IMG/VR virus record: IMGVR_UViG_3300001848_000095
Location: 1 to 36,838 of that record
DNA from: a virus
Direction: 5' to 3' (one strand)
Length of the DNA: 36,838 nt
The position numbers and the translations under genes were made by a program. Below the pieces are notes generated by a model. It did no database searches. It was given only the letters and a program-made list of their open reading frames with translations, and was not told the DNA's origin. Shown here in pieces: positions 16,933 through 23,763 of the stretch (its first letter is position 1; every line of letters begins with the position of its first letter).

Positions 16933-17440
16933 TGTTTACATGTATGGCTATACGAATCCTCCGCAACTGTTGACTGTTGCAGAGATGGAGCAGCGGTGGC
17001 AGTGGCGTATGTTGCATCCAGAGTTCCGTAACCGTCTGATTGCCATGTTTGATTTTGCTCGTGCTAGCGGAGTGAACCTTGGTATTGGTGGTGGTGCCCG
17101 CAAAATTGCGGCACAGGAACAATTGTTTCTTGCCCGACACGATACTGTGTTGTTTGGTGGCTGCTGCAAATATAACGGTAAGCGTTACAAGTTGCGTAAG
17201 GGGATGGCGCATGCTGCACCCCCAGGTTTGTCGTATCATGAGGAAGGCTGTTTGGATGGGTTTGGTTTGGCTGCCGATCTGATTGGTGATCTGAAATGGA
17301 TGGGTGCGAACTGTGCAAAGTTTGGTTTGAAAGAGTTTTCGTTGATCGGTAACGAACCGTGGCATGTGCAGCCGACAGAGTTTCCGAACTCTAGAAGCCA
17401 ATATAAGGGTGAGCCGATCCATGTGTGGCCGAGGATGTAG
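16925..17440 (+). CDS. Endolysin, M15-family peptidase
   Basis: This 171-residue lysis enzyme should cleave peptide bonds in peptidoglycan as a D-Ala-D-Ala carboxypeptidase or L-Ala-D-Glu peptidase (M15/VanY-like). The zinc ligands are visible in family order: His105 in GLSYHEEG, Asp118 in GLAADLIGD and His147 in NEPWHVQP. The motif GIGGGARKIAAQEQLF matches the upstream conserved Arg/Gln region. There is no signal peptide, so export depends on a holin. ATG 16925 overlaps the upstream stop by eight bases, with AGGAAGA eight bases before it. No separate cell-wall-binding domain is present. Confidence 0.85.
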   Translation: MSNVYMYGYTNPPQLLTVAEMEQRWQWRMLHPEFRNRLIAMFDFARASGVNLGIGGGARKIAAQEQLFLARHDTVLFGGCCKYNGKRYKLRKGMAHAAPPGLSYHEEGCLDGFGLAADLIGDLKWMGANCAKFGLKEFSLIGNEPWHVQPTEFPNSRSQYKGEPIHVWPRM

Positions 17441-17616
17441 TGGACGATTTGGAATGTTTAAATTGTGGTGAGGTGTATCCGCCTGCTTCTTGCAGGTGGC
17501 GTTGCCCATCTTGCGGCTTCAAGGCTTCTTGTTGTGAGGGTGCGCCACAAAAGGTTTTTGGCAGAAAGTTTAAGAATGAGGTGAAGTATCGTGAGTATGA
17601 CTTATACGACTACTGA
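17440..17616 (+). CDS. Tiny zinc-ribbon protein (58 aa)
   Basis: GTG 17440 overlaps the endolysin stop by one base (TAGTG) and has GAGGA just before it; an alternative GTG at 17425 would overlap the endolysin further. Cysteines are arranged CLNC...CRWRCPSC...CC, a rubredoxin/zinc-ribbon style fold. The C-terminus is rich in Tyr/Asp/Lys. The segment KVFGRKFKN is read from a degenerate copy of the dispersed palindrome. The role is unknown. Confidence 0.55.
   Translation: MDDLECLNCGEVYPPASCRWRCPSCGFKASCCEGAPQKVFGRKFKNEVKYREYDLYDY
17554..17568. repeat. Dispersed palindrome copy 4 (degenerate)
   Basis: GTTTTTG-G-CAGAAAG in the tiny zinc-ribbon gene, read as VFGRK. Confidence 0.5.
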
Positions 17617-19981
17617 TTGGATTTGGGAACGGTTGTCTACCCGTTATGGGGTGACTGCTGCTCAGCAGACTGTTGAAGATGTGTTTGTTCGCTGGCTGGC
17701 GGAACAGAACATTGATTGGGGTGTTCGTCTTGTCAATTTTTATTTTGGTAAGATTCCTGCTGCCACATATTATGGTGATGCTGCCTATGCGTACTGGTCG
17801 GGTGGAGTGTTGCGTGAAGCGGTAGCATGGTTCGATGCTGCTAATGCCGCATCGAACGAGCAGTCGGCTCGGGCGTTCGGTGTTGGCGGTTCAGCATACA
17901 GTGCGCGTTATGGTTCGTCCACTAGTTCAGATTCGAATGATCCCGCATTGTTGGGTCATACAGGAACCAACTATTTGCATACCCCTGGTGTGGCAGGTAA
18001 TTATGCGTCAGCCCCTGATTCTATCCCGTTGTCAATCACTGGCGATCTAGAGTTGGTTGCCCGTATAAGCACGTTCACTTGGGCACCAACGACAGCGATG
18101 GCTGTTGTTGGTAAATGGGTGGCTGCTGGTGGTCAAAGTTATATGCTGGTTATTGAAACTACTGGCGCATTGTCTTTGTATGTTTCAACTGATGGAACTA
18201 CTCAAACTGTTAGCACTTCTACTGTTGCTACAGGTTTCGCTGCTGGCGATATTAAATGGTTGAAGGTAACATTGGCTGTAAATAATGGTGCTGCTGGTCG
18301 TGATGTAAAGTTTTATACCGCATCAGATTCGGCTACTGAACCTACAGTGTGGACACAGTTGGGAACGACTGTCACTACTGCTGGCACGATTGCATTGTTT
18401 GATAGCACTGCACCGTTGGAAATCGGATCACATACTAACGGTGCCACTTTGCCATTCACTGGCCGTCTGTATCGCACTATTGTTCGCAGCGGTATCGGTG
18501 GCACCACCGTGTTTGATGCTAACTTCACTACAGGTATCACCTCGGGAGCACAGACCACGTTCACCGAATCATCAGTGAACGCTGCGACCGTCACAATTAA
18601 CCGTGGAGTTTCTGGCAGAAAGTCTGTTGCTGTCACCCGTCCTGTCTGGCTGTTCGGCACCGATGACTATATGGAAAGCCCTGCCGACCCTGAGGGTGCC
18701 TATGTGCGCACCACAAGTTCCTTGGGTAGCAGCATTCAGGCTGCATACACTTCGTATGTTACTGGCACCGCTACCGCAGGTGCCGCATCAACAATGGATG
18801 ATACCACTAAAGCATGGACTGTTGGTCAGTATATTGCCCGTGCTGTCCGCATCACGGGCGGTACTGGTGTCGGTCAGGTTAGGCTTATCACAGCGAACAC
18901 GGCCACCCAGTTGACCATTAGCGGCACTTGGACTACTATTCCTGATATTACTTCGACGTATGTGATTGAGTCCCGTGGCAATGTGAATACGGATGCCGAG
19001 TTTGTGGTTCGTTGTTCGTTGGATAACTGGGCAAGTGGTTCGAACCAGCCGCTTCTAACTAAGCGTGCTGTTGGACAGTATTCATACCAGTTGTATATAT
19101 CAACAACTGGAACCATAGGTTTAGGATGGACTGCTGATGGTGCAACTTCTCTAGTATTTACCTCTAGTGTTGCACCATTTTTGAATGGTACAACCTATTG
19201 GATTCGTGTACGCCGCACTGCCAGCACAGGCGCATGGACTGTTGATTATGCAGCAGATCAAGCCACCGAACCCACATCGTGGACTGCTCTTTCTAGCGGT
19301 ACTGGTACTGCTGGAAACATGTGGTTGGGAACTTCAACGATTAATATTGGTTCCTCGCTTGGTGGTTCAACCACAGGCAATCTTAAAACCGTTATCCTTC
19401 GTGACGGTTTCGGTGGTAACGCTGTCGTTTACTGGCAGGCTTGCGGCCATCCGACCGCAGCCAACTATGTGAACGCTAACAGGGTGCTGTGGCAGTTGGC
19501 CGCTGGTGCTACTACTGTGAATCCGAACAGAATGAACTTTGGTAACACCGATTCGTTCACTGTTGTTACCGTGCAACGCACATGGGCTACCGTTGTAACA
19601 TCAGGTACTTTTATTTCTAAATGGGGTGGTGGTGCTGGTTGGAACCTTCGTAATGGTTCAAGTGTTCAACCATTGATGGTTCTTAGCGATAGTGTCAACT
19701 CGCAGGGCGCATCTTCCAATGCGATCACGTTGGGCAACCTTACAGTTCTCACCAGCGTGGTAACACCAACCCAGTTAACAGAGTATGTTGATACTGTTGC
19801 AGCCGCACCTGTAACAAGAACAGTGTTTGATGCGACTGCATCCGAATCTCCTGTTCGTATTGGAGTCACTCCTGCTACTACTGGCTATAACGATTTCGAA
19901 CTGGTCGCTGCTGCTGTGATTCCTCGGGCGTTGACTGCCACAGAAATCACCGCTATCTGCAAACTCTACGGGACGGCATAA
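17591..19981 (+). CDS. Large tail fibre with LamG-like lectin domains
   Basis: This 796-residue protein begins at GTG 17591, seven bases after GAGGTG; ATG 17597 is an alternative. The first 75 residues (SMTYTTTDWIWERLSTRYGV and WFDAANAAS) probably anchor it. At least two concanavalin/LamG-like modules are visible: YASAPDSIPLSITGDLELVA through GKWVAAGGQSYMLVIETTG, and DAEFVVRCSLDNW through LLTKRAVGQYSYQLYISTTG. A third, more divergent one spans MNFGNTDSFTVVTVQRTW to the end. LamG modules bind carbohydrates, so this is the likely host-recognition protein. One degenerate palindrome copy lies at 18608. Confidence 0.75.
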   Translation: MSMTYTTTDWIWERLSTRYGVTAAQQTVEDVFVRWLAEQNIDWGVRLVNFYFGKIPAATYYGDAAYAYWSGGVLREAVAWFDAANAASNEQSARAFGVGGSAYSARYGSSTSSDSNDPALLGHTGTNYLHTPGVAGNYASAPDSIPLSITGDLELVARISTFTWAPTTAMAVVGKWVAAGGQSYMLVIETTGALSLYVSTDGTTQTVSTSTVATGFAAGDIKWLKVTLAVNNGAAGRDVKFYTASDSATEPTVWTQLGTTVTTAGTIALFDSTAPLEIGSHTNGATLPFTGRLYRTIVRSGIGGTTVFDANFTTGITSGAQTTFTESSVNAATVTINRGVSGRKSVAVTRPVWLFGTDDYMESPADPEGAYVRTTSSLGSSIQAAYTSYVTGTATAGAASTMDDTTKAWTVGQYIARAVRITGGTGVGQVRLITANTATQLTISGTWTTIPDITSTYVIESRGNVNTDAEFVVRCSLDNWASGSNQPLLTKRAVGQYSYQLYISTTGTIGLGWTADGATSLVFTSSVAPFLNGTTYWIRVRRTASTGAWTVDYAADQATEPTSWTALSSGTGTAGNMWLGTSTINIGSSLGGSTTGNLKTVILRDGFGGNAVVYWQACGHPTAANYVNANRVLWQLAAGATTVNPNRMNFGNTDSFTVVTVQRTWATVVTSGTFISKWGGGAGWNLRNGSSVQPLMVLSDSVNSQGASSNAITLGNLTVLTSVVTPTQLTEYVDTVAAAPVTRTVFDATASESPVRIGVTPATTGYNDFELVAAAVIPRALTATEITAICKLYGTA
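18608..18622. repeat. Dispersed palindrome copy 5 (degenerate)
   Basis: GTTTCTG-G-CAGAAAG in the LamG gene. Seen on the other strand it is identical to the copy at 33275. Confidence 0.55.
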
Positions 19982-19982
19982 C

Positions 19983-20144
19983 ATGGGACTGCTAGCAAGC
20001 ATCAATAACTGGTCGGGATATGCGTATGGGGCCACCCTGCTGGGTGACCCCATCATCTTGGAAGATGGACGTTACGGATGGGATGACGAATCATTGCCGT
20101 CTGCTGATGTTGAAGCAGACAGCGTTGTGCTGTCACCGTTCTAG
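19983..20144 (+). CDS. Last late gene, small acidic protein (53 aa)
   Basis: ATG 19983 lies one base after the LamG gene stop. It begins MGLLASINNWSGYAYGATLL and ends in an acidic segment, WDDESLPSADVEADSVVLSPF. The stop codon TAG overlaps the stop region of the converging minus-strand gene by four bases, so the two transcription units meet with no intergenic space. No family was recognised. Proximity to the fibre suggests a structural or chaperone role, but this is only inference. Confidence 0.55.
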   Translation: MGLLASINNWSGYAYGATLLGDPIILEDGRYGWDDESLPSADVEADSVVLSPF

Positions 20145-20464
20145 ATTTCGGTTTCTGGCAAAAACCATCCTGCCAAATCTGCGATAGCATCCACCCATTC
20201 GATATCGGATTCTAAATATTCGATACTGATGGCTTCTCCTAGTTGATAGAAGAACTGGTGTTCTTCTATTCCCGTAGTTTTGTCTGCTACCTGTACGAGT
20301 ATATCTAGAATTGTTTGTAGATGTTCACCTGGAATTTCGATTTCGGCCACGATGACTGCTTCTTCTAGCGGGATTGGTTCTGTCATGCGGCTGGTCATTT
20401 GTTCTAGGTGTTGAGTTTCTTCTGGTGTCCAGTTGTTTTCCCACGGTTCATAGGTGTCAGTCAT
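20141..20464 (-). CDS. Acidic hypothetical protein, last gene of the leftward operon
   Basis: This 107-residue, very acidic protein (MTDTYEPWENNWTPEETQHL, many Glu/Asp) has helical stretches and no recognisable motif. Its ATG overlaps the stop of a 20-codon leader ORF (ATGA), so it is probably translationally coupled. Its C-terminus GWFLPETEI is written over a palindrome copy at 20151. Strong acidity is common for phage inhibitors of host DNA-binding proteins, but nothing specific supports that here. Confidence 0.6.
   Translation of the reverse strand: MTDTYEPWENNWTPEETQHLEQMTSRMTEPIPLEEAVIVAEIEIPGEHLQTILDILVQVADKTTGIEEHQFFYQLGEAISIEYLESDIEWVDAIADLAGWFLPETEI
20151..20165. repeat. Dispersed palindrome copy 6, at the convergence point
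   Basis: GTTTCTG-G-CAAAAAC, seven bases after the last late stop and inside the last early gene (read as FLPET). Confidence 0.75.
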
Positions 20465-20523
20465 GGCAGATTCTTTTGGGACGATTGTGTAGGTTGGGTT
20501 GGGACGTTCATGTCGTCAGCCAC
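20461..20523 (-). CDS. 20-residue leader peptide
   Basis: GTG 20523 sits six bases after GAGG inside the junction cassette at the methyltransferase stop. The peptide is VADDMNVPTQPTQSSQKNLP and its stop overlaps the ATG of the next gene as ATGA. It begins with the same VAD/VAE residues as the other cassette-started genes. It may be a coupling peptide with no function of its own, or a degenerate gene remnant. Confidence 0.4.
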   Translation of the reverse strand: MADDMNVPTQPTQSSQKNLP

Positions 20524-20533
20524 GGCGGGCCTC
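20516..20533 (-). repeat. Junction cassette copy 1 (stop, SD and start in one 18-mer)
   Basis: Minus strand GAGGCCCGCCGTGGCTGA encodes the last residues EARRG and stop of the methyltransferase, and provides GAGG plus a GTG start for the 20-residue leader peptide. Confidence 0.75.
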
Positions 20534-20986
20534 TTTGTGGAAAGTAACAACACATGATGGGAATGGTGCGCTGTTTGTCGCATCACCAAACTTCAATCGG
20601 CCACGCACAAACTCAACTTCGCCGCGCATAGCACAATCATGGAACCATGCCGTATCAGTTCGTGCTGGCAGTAGACACACCACAGTGATCCCGTTTTGCG
20701 ATTCCTCAAACGCTTTACAAACCCAACGACCAATGGTGCGTCCGTAAGGAGGATTCATCCACACAGTTCCTCCATTTGCATCTTTAGCCCATGTTTGTAC
20801 CAGCCCGTCACGCCGCTCAACATCAACATGATCTGGCCCGTACCAAGTGGCACACTTGGCGTTGTGCGACATGGCGCAAACGTCAAGCGTGAACTGATGC
20901 TTGGCATCCAACTGGTCGAAGAACGTCTGCGGTGTTGACCAAAGGTCTGTGGCCGATGTGAACATTGCTCCTGTCATGTCAGCCAC
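20516..20986 (-). CDS. DNA N6-adenine methyltransferase (phage Dam-like)
   Basis: The 156-residue product matches the phage N-6-adenine methyltransferase family. It has the opening TDLWSTPQTFFDQLDAKHQF, the stretch TLDVCAMSHNAKC, and the catalytic NPPY motif in WMNPPYGRTIGRW (about residues 77-88). ADP-type LLPARTDTAWFHD and RGRLKFG follow, as is usual for the family. It should transfer methyl groups from SAM to adenine in phage DNA, giving restriction protection. I place the start at GTG 20986 in the repeated junction cassette (GAGG, six bases, GTG); ATG 20977 is the alternative. The C-terminus EARRG is shared with the upstream small gene. Confidence 0.85.
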   Translation of the reverse strand: MADMTGAMFTSATDLWSTPQTFFDQLDAKHQFTLDVCAMSHNAKCATWYGPDHVDVERRDGLVQTWAKDANGGTVWMNPPYGRTIGRWVCKAFEESQNGITVVCLLPARTDTAWFHDCAMRGEVEFVRGRLKFGDATNSAPFPSCVVTFHKEARRG

Positions 20987-20996
20987 GGCGCGCCTC
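20979..20996 (-). repeat. Junction cassette copy 2
   Basis: Minus strand GAGGCGCGCCGTGGCTGA, one difference from copy 1. It ends the 44-residue gene and starts the methyltransferase. Confidence 0.75.
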
Positions 20997-21113
20997 CTGC
21001 CGTTTTTCTGCCGCGTGGCACCAGTCCTCACAATGGAGCCGCACGTTGCCCATGCGCCACTCAATGGCCCCAAAGAACCATTTGAGCGCGCGTGCCAGTT
21101 TCAACTCAGCCAC
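20979..21113 (-). CDS. Small hypothetical protein (44 aa) ending EARRG
   Basis: It starts at GTG 21113 six bases after GAGG and is 44 residues long. It begins VAELKLARALKWFFGAIEWR and has HCEDWCHAAEKRQ near the end, with one His and two Cys close together that could bind metal. Both its start and end lie in copies of the same junction cassette, and its stop overlaps the methyltransferase start. It is probably real because of this coupled arrangement. The function is unknown. Confidence 0.5.
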   Translation of the reverse strand: MAELKLARALKWFFGAIEWRMGNVRLHCEDWCHAAEKRQEARRG

Positions 21114-21123
21114 GGCGGGCCTC
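21106..21123 (-). repeat. Junction cassette copy 3
   Basis: Identical to copy 1. Here the upstream gene stops at the TGA just before it, and the cassette supplies the GAGG and GTG for the 44-residue gene. Confidence 0.75.
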
Positions 21124-21274
21124 ATTCTTCTCCACGATAATCAATCTCCCAAGAAACAGCCAACAAAGCCTCATGCGCCCTACGACACATCGACTGTGGA
21201 GCCTTATGCGACCGCAAATCTGTCTCCAACTCTTTCAACCGATCATACAACTTTAGCAACTGCGTACGTGTCAT
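21122..21274 (-). CDS. Small helical protein (50 aa)
   Basis: This ATG start at 21274 overlaps the upstream stop as ATGA. The 50-residue product begins MTRTQLLKLYDRLKELETDL and looks like a short coiled coil followed by CRRAHEALLAVSWEIDYRGEE-type residues. Its stop TGA is the first part of the junction cassette that starts the next gene. No family was recognised. Confidence 0.55.
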   Translation of the reverse strand: MTRTQLLKLYDRLKELETDLRSHKAPQSMCRRAHEALLAVSWEIDYRGEE

Positions 21275-21510
21275 ACCACATCAAAGTTTTTGTCAGAAAC
21301 TTGTGGACGATAGGCTCGCATACGATGCCGCCAAAATGCACGCAACTCTTGCACAAACCAGTCGGTTGCTTCCTGCAACCCGTCCTCACTAGTGATAAGC
21401 CAATCAGCCCAAAGGCTGGCACCTTTGGTCTGCAACCATTCCCGCACCTCATCATGCAACGACTGATCCACTAGACTTTGCGGCTTCGGATTCGACAGCA
21501 TCATAAACAT
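21271..21510 (-). CDS. Hypothetical protein (up to 79 aa; start uncertain)
   Basis: The frame encodes up to 79 residues with VREWLQTKGASLWADWLITS and ATDWFVQELRAFWRHRMRAY. With ATG 21510 it would overlap the upstream gene by 59 bases; GTG 21471 would cut the overlap to 20 bases and give 66 residues. Neither has a clear ribosome-binding site. Its last residues SDKNFDVV come from a palindrome copy at 21286. The Trp-rich helical character is notable, but no family was recognised. Confidence 0.5.
   Translation of the reverse strand: MFMMLSNPKPQSLVDQSLHDEVREWLQTKGASLWADWLITSEDGLQEATDWFVQELRAFWRHRMRAYRPQVSDKNFDVV
21286..21300. repeat. Dispersed palindrome copy 7
   Basis: GTTTTTG-T-CAGAAAC, one mismatch, near the 3' end of a hypothetical gene (read as SDKNF). 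Confidence 0.75.
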
Positions 21511-21736
21511 ACACCCACTTTGACGAACGCTTAAGATTCAACGGAGGATGAATCTTATACACATAACCTTCATTCCACCGTAGCACCTCGTACGGGGGAT
21601 ATACACGGAACACCATATCATGGAAAGGGCCACCGACAAACTTGAAACGGGTAGACCCGTCCTGCAAAGTTTTCTCACCCTTAACTTCTGACACGGGCAA
21701 CTCTACAATATCACCTTCCTTGTTTTCGTAAATCAT
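21452..21736 (-). CDS. Hypothetical protein (94 aa)
   Basis: The start ATG 21736 overlaps the upstream stop (ATGA). The protein begins MIYENKEGDIVELPVSEVKG and has a compact beta-rich region (FKFVGGPFHDMVFRVYPPYE, WVYVYDAVE), like small single-domain phage proteins. Many phage genomes carry such short beta proteins with the phrase FxGGPxH. I recognise the style but can assign no function. Confidence 0.55.
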   Translation of the reverse strand: MIYENKEGDIVELPVSEVKGEKTLQDGSTRFKFVGGPFHDMVFRVYPPYEVLRWNEGYVYKIHPPLNLKRSSKWVYVYDAVESEAAKSSGSVVA

Positions 21737-22188
21737 GACTGCTTCATATCTGCTGCCAACGGCAGCATGAACGTGTTGTTTGCTAGCATCAGCCAGATCA
21801 CACAGTAGCCGATGATATCTTTCAACGTGTCAATCAATGATTCGTTCTCGGGGTCTACCCCTCGGCGCATCAGATTATCGTAGCGTGCAATCTTATCCCA
21901 CAATCGTACCAGCACCCCTTGCTGTCCGAACTCTAGAATGTTGCCATGACCATAGTCATGCTGTTTACCTGCCAGCAATGTAATCATGTCTGCTCCTTCC
22001 CATTCGATTCCTGCTTCACGAATATCATCCCATGCTGAACGAGCAAGAACAGTATACATGCCTTTGCGAAACAGGTCTTTATATGCGGCATGTTGTCCCA
22101 TTGGAAACTCTAGTTCATGATGCACAATGATACGAGACACTGCCCATTCCCAACTGTTTTCCACATAGTCATGGTATACGGTTCCCAT
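21733..22188 (-). CDS. Nmad1/DUF1599-type protein (nucleotide-modification associated)
   Basis: This 151-residue helical protein has the family signature KQHDYGHGNILEFGQQG, VRLWDKIARYDNLMRRG and ENESLIDTLKDIIGYCVIWL. It matches DUF1599 (nucleotide modification associated domain 1). Members are found in phages with modified DNA and are thought to act on nucleotides or to be all-alpha NTP pyrophosphatase-like. ATG 22188 overlaps the upstream stop (TAATG). With the nearby adenine methyltransferase it hints at DNA or nucleotide modification in this phage. Confidence 0.75.
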   Translation of the reverse strand: MGTVYHDYVENSWEWAVSRIIVHHELEFPMGQHAAYKDLFRKGMYTVLARSAWDDIREAGIEWEGADMITLLAGKQHDYGHGNILEFGQQGVLVRLWDKIARYDNLMRRGVDPENESLIDTLKDIIGYCVIWLMLANNTFMLPLAADMKQS

Positions 22189-22592
22189 TATTCTGTCCTT
22201 TCAAACACTGATCGAAGTTTACTGTAGGCACGGTCACGGATACGCATCACCGACATTTTAGAAGGAGGTTTCTTACCTTCGACCTCACCGATTATCCGTG
22301 CCGTTTGCGCCAATGACATTCCACCCAATACAACACAAGAGATAACAATTTCTTCACGCTCCGTCAAATTTGCTTCATCAAGTTTTTGTTGAAAACCTGC
22401 CCAATCCTGTTCACGTTCCTGTTCAGTCATCGGCACATCCTGCAAAGGTGCCGCCTCCATCAACGCCTGATACTCGTCCCTGGGGGGACGATGCGGACTG
22501 TAGAGTTGACTACGACCGCCGTGAACTACAGGATGGAACTCGCCTACAGGGGTTTCAAACCTGTCCTGTTTCGATGCGTACCCAAACTTCAT
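22188..22592 (-). CDS. Sigma-region-4-like helix-turn-helix protein
   Basis: This 134-residue protein ends in LTEREEIVISCVVLGGMSLA then QTARIIGEVEG and MSVMRIRDRAYSKLRSVFER. That layout matches sigma factor region 4: conserved Leu-x-x-Arg-Glu, a Gly-Met-Ser turn, and a recognition helix ending in KLR. There is no region 2, so it is not a complete sigma factor. It could be a transcription regulator or anti-host factor. It is a candidate partner for the dispersed palindrome, though only by elimination. A degenerate palindrome copy lies within it (22382). Confidence 0.6.
   Translation of the reverse strand: MKFGYASKQDRFETPVGEFHPVVHGGRSQLYSPHRPPRDEYQALMEAAPLQDVPMTEQEREQDWAGFQQKLDEANLTEREEIVISCVVLGGMSLAQTARIIGEVEGKKPPSKMSVMRIRDRAYSKLRSVFERTE
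22382..22396. repeat. Dispersed palindrome copy 8 (degenerate)
   Basis: GTTTTTGTTGAAAAC in the sigma-like gene (read as FQQKL). Confidence 0.45.
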
Positions 22593-23044
22593 TACAACAA
22601 AGCAGTGAAACCGATAGTCGCATACGGCTTGTTCCCATCGAACGTCCCATCAACACGATAGTATTCTTCAATGTCGCCACACAAACGCACAACCTCGTCA
22701 AGCGAGGCTTGTGCATCCAACCCTGTGGTCGAATGATAAAACCAGAACGTCACAGGAATAATCTCATCCCACCATCTCAAAGCATCCAACTTGTCATGCT
22801 TAAACTTTAGCATCCCATCCTGTCCACAGCCCTGCACCTCCACCAAACCGTAGTCGGTCACATAGTCAGGGGTGTAACGAATCTCTGCTGGGATGGTACG
22901 CATATCGACCTTCGGTCGCAGCAAACCGTAACGGGTGTATGCCAGCCCGTTATGGTCAGACCATGTTTCAAACGCACGCTCAGCAGGGTCACCAAGTGTC
23001 GTTTCACGTTCCGCCCAGTTACTGTCCTTGTATTTGAATGTCAT
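22592..23044 (-). CDS. Putative PD-(D/E)XK nuclease
   Basis: This 150-residue protein has the arrangement AERAFETWSDHNGLAYTRYG, then YTPDYVTDYGLVEVQGCGQD and KFKHDKLDALRWW. The Pro-Asp, Glu-x-Gln and Lys residues in that order match the core of PD-(D/E)XK nucleases such as resolvases and VRR-type enzymes. The start overlaps the upstream gene's neighbourhood and its stop overlaps the next start (TAATG). It lies among recombination genes, which supports the assignment. Confidence 0.55.
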   Translation of the reverse strand: MTFKYKDSNWAERETTLGDPAERAFETWSDHNGLAYTRYGLLRPKVDMRTIPAEIRYTPDYVTDYGLVEVQGCGQDGMLKFKHDKLDALRWWDEIIPVTFWFYHSTTGLDAQASLDEVVRLCGDIEEYYRVDGTFDGNKPYATIGFTALL

Positions 23045-23213
23045 CTGTTTTCTCCAATTCCATCATAGCCATTTTGAATGCTGCTTTATCCGTGTTCCCA
23101 TGCTGGCACCACGGATTATATTTGTCACTTATCTGCCCGACACGTTTAGCACATTTCGGGCAGCGATACCAAAATTTCTGCACAAAAACTTTTCCGTTTC
23201 TCAGAGTCAACAT
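23019..23213 (-). CDS. Small zinc-ribbon protein (start uncertain)
   Basis: The frame (64 residues from ATG 23213) contains WYRCPKCAKRVGQISDKYNP and WCQHG, a CPxC plus C-x-H metal-binding pattern. From ATG 23213 it would overlap the preceding gene by 68 bases. The internal GTG inside the palindrome region would start it at VQKFWYRC with less overlap. The palindrome copy at 23174 is read as VFVQKF. The C-terminus overlaps the next gene slightly. Confidence 0.5.
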   Translation of the reverse strand: MLTLRNGKVFVQKFWYRCPKCAKRVGQISDKYNPWCQHGNTDKAAFKMAMMELEKTDDIQIQGQ

Positions 23214-23355
23214 ACACGACTGTGCCGTATCCTTCCATCAATGTTGGCCCCCACGCTTTACGCATATGATACCACCATCTGGTACGTGCCGTGTCATCCA
23301 TCTTTCCCCATGTTCCGAACTGGACACCGATCTCAGGGTCTGAACCGATAGCCAT
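23146..23355 (-). CDS. Hypothetical protein (69 aa)
   Basis: ATG 23355 lies just after the RusA stop (TAGATG), with GGGGGT upstream. The protein starts MAIGSDPEIGVQFGTWGKMD and includes TARTRWWYHMRKAWGPT. The last third overlaps the zinc-ribbon gene in another frame, so its true end or the neighbour's start may be misplaced. No family was recognised. Confidence 0.45.
   Translation of the reverse strand: MAIGSDPEIGVQFGTWGKMDDTARTRWWYHMRKAWGPTLMEGYGTVVYVDSEKRKSFCAEILVSLPEMC
23174..23189. repeat. Dispersed palindrome copy 9
   Basis: ATTTCTG-CA-CAAAAAC, two-base centre, at the start region of the small zinc-ribbon gene (VFVQKF). Confidence 0.65.
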
Positions 23356-23763
23356 CTAACCCCCATATGTGGTGCCCTTACGGGGCACCCCAACGAACGC
23401 TACTGTCATCTGTTCCACCTGACGGTCATCATGCCAAGCGATATTGTTGCATCCATCAAAGATGGATTTCACAATGTTATCTATGTCTCCACGTACACCA
23501 ACAGGGCGAACACTAGCCTCGGCAGGGACAATTTGTAGAACGAAACCATCCTTGTAGATTTCGATATTGACACAAACGGGTTTTTCAAATAGATCGTAAT
23601 CTTCAGGTATCGCTTCCCGTACACACTCTCCAACCAACTGCTCGAAATTCCGAGTGGGCTGCGGTGTATATGCCACGTTCTTCCGTCCCCGTCTGCGTCG
23701 GGTGAGTCGGGCACGCTGCTTCGCAACGACCTTGTGCGGAACCCAAACATCAATCACCGTCAT
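23356..23763 (-). CDS. RusA-like Holliday junction resolvase
   Basis: This 135-residue resolvase should cut four-way junctions as a homodimer, using Mg2+ and a cluster of aspartates. The family signature is clear: an N-terminal AKQRARLTRRR and YTPQPTRNFE segment, then GDIDNIVKSIFDGCNNIAWH and DDRQVEQM. Asp93, Asp95 and Asp112/113 correspond by position to the RusA catalytic Asps. The start at 23763 overlaps the upstream coding end by 14 bases; GTG 23757 is possible. It would resolve recombination or replication intermediates before packaging. Confidence 0.85.
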   Translation of the reverse strand: MTVIDVWVPHKVVAKQRARLTRRRRGRKNVAYTPQPTRNFEQLVGECVREAIPEDYDLFEKPVCVNIEIYKDGFVLQIVPAEASVRPVGVRGDIDNIVKSIFDGCNNIAWHDDRQVEQMTVAFVGVPRKGTTYGG

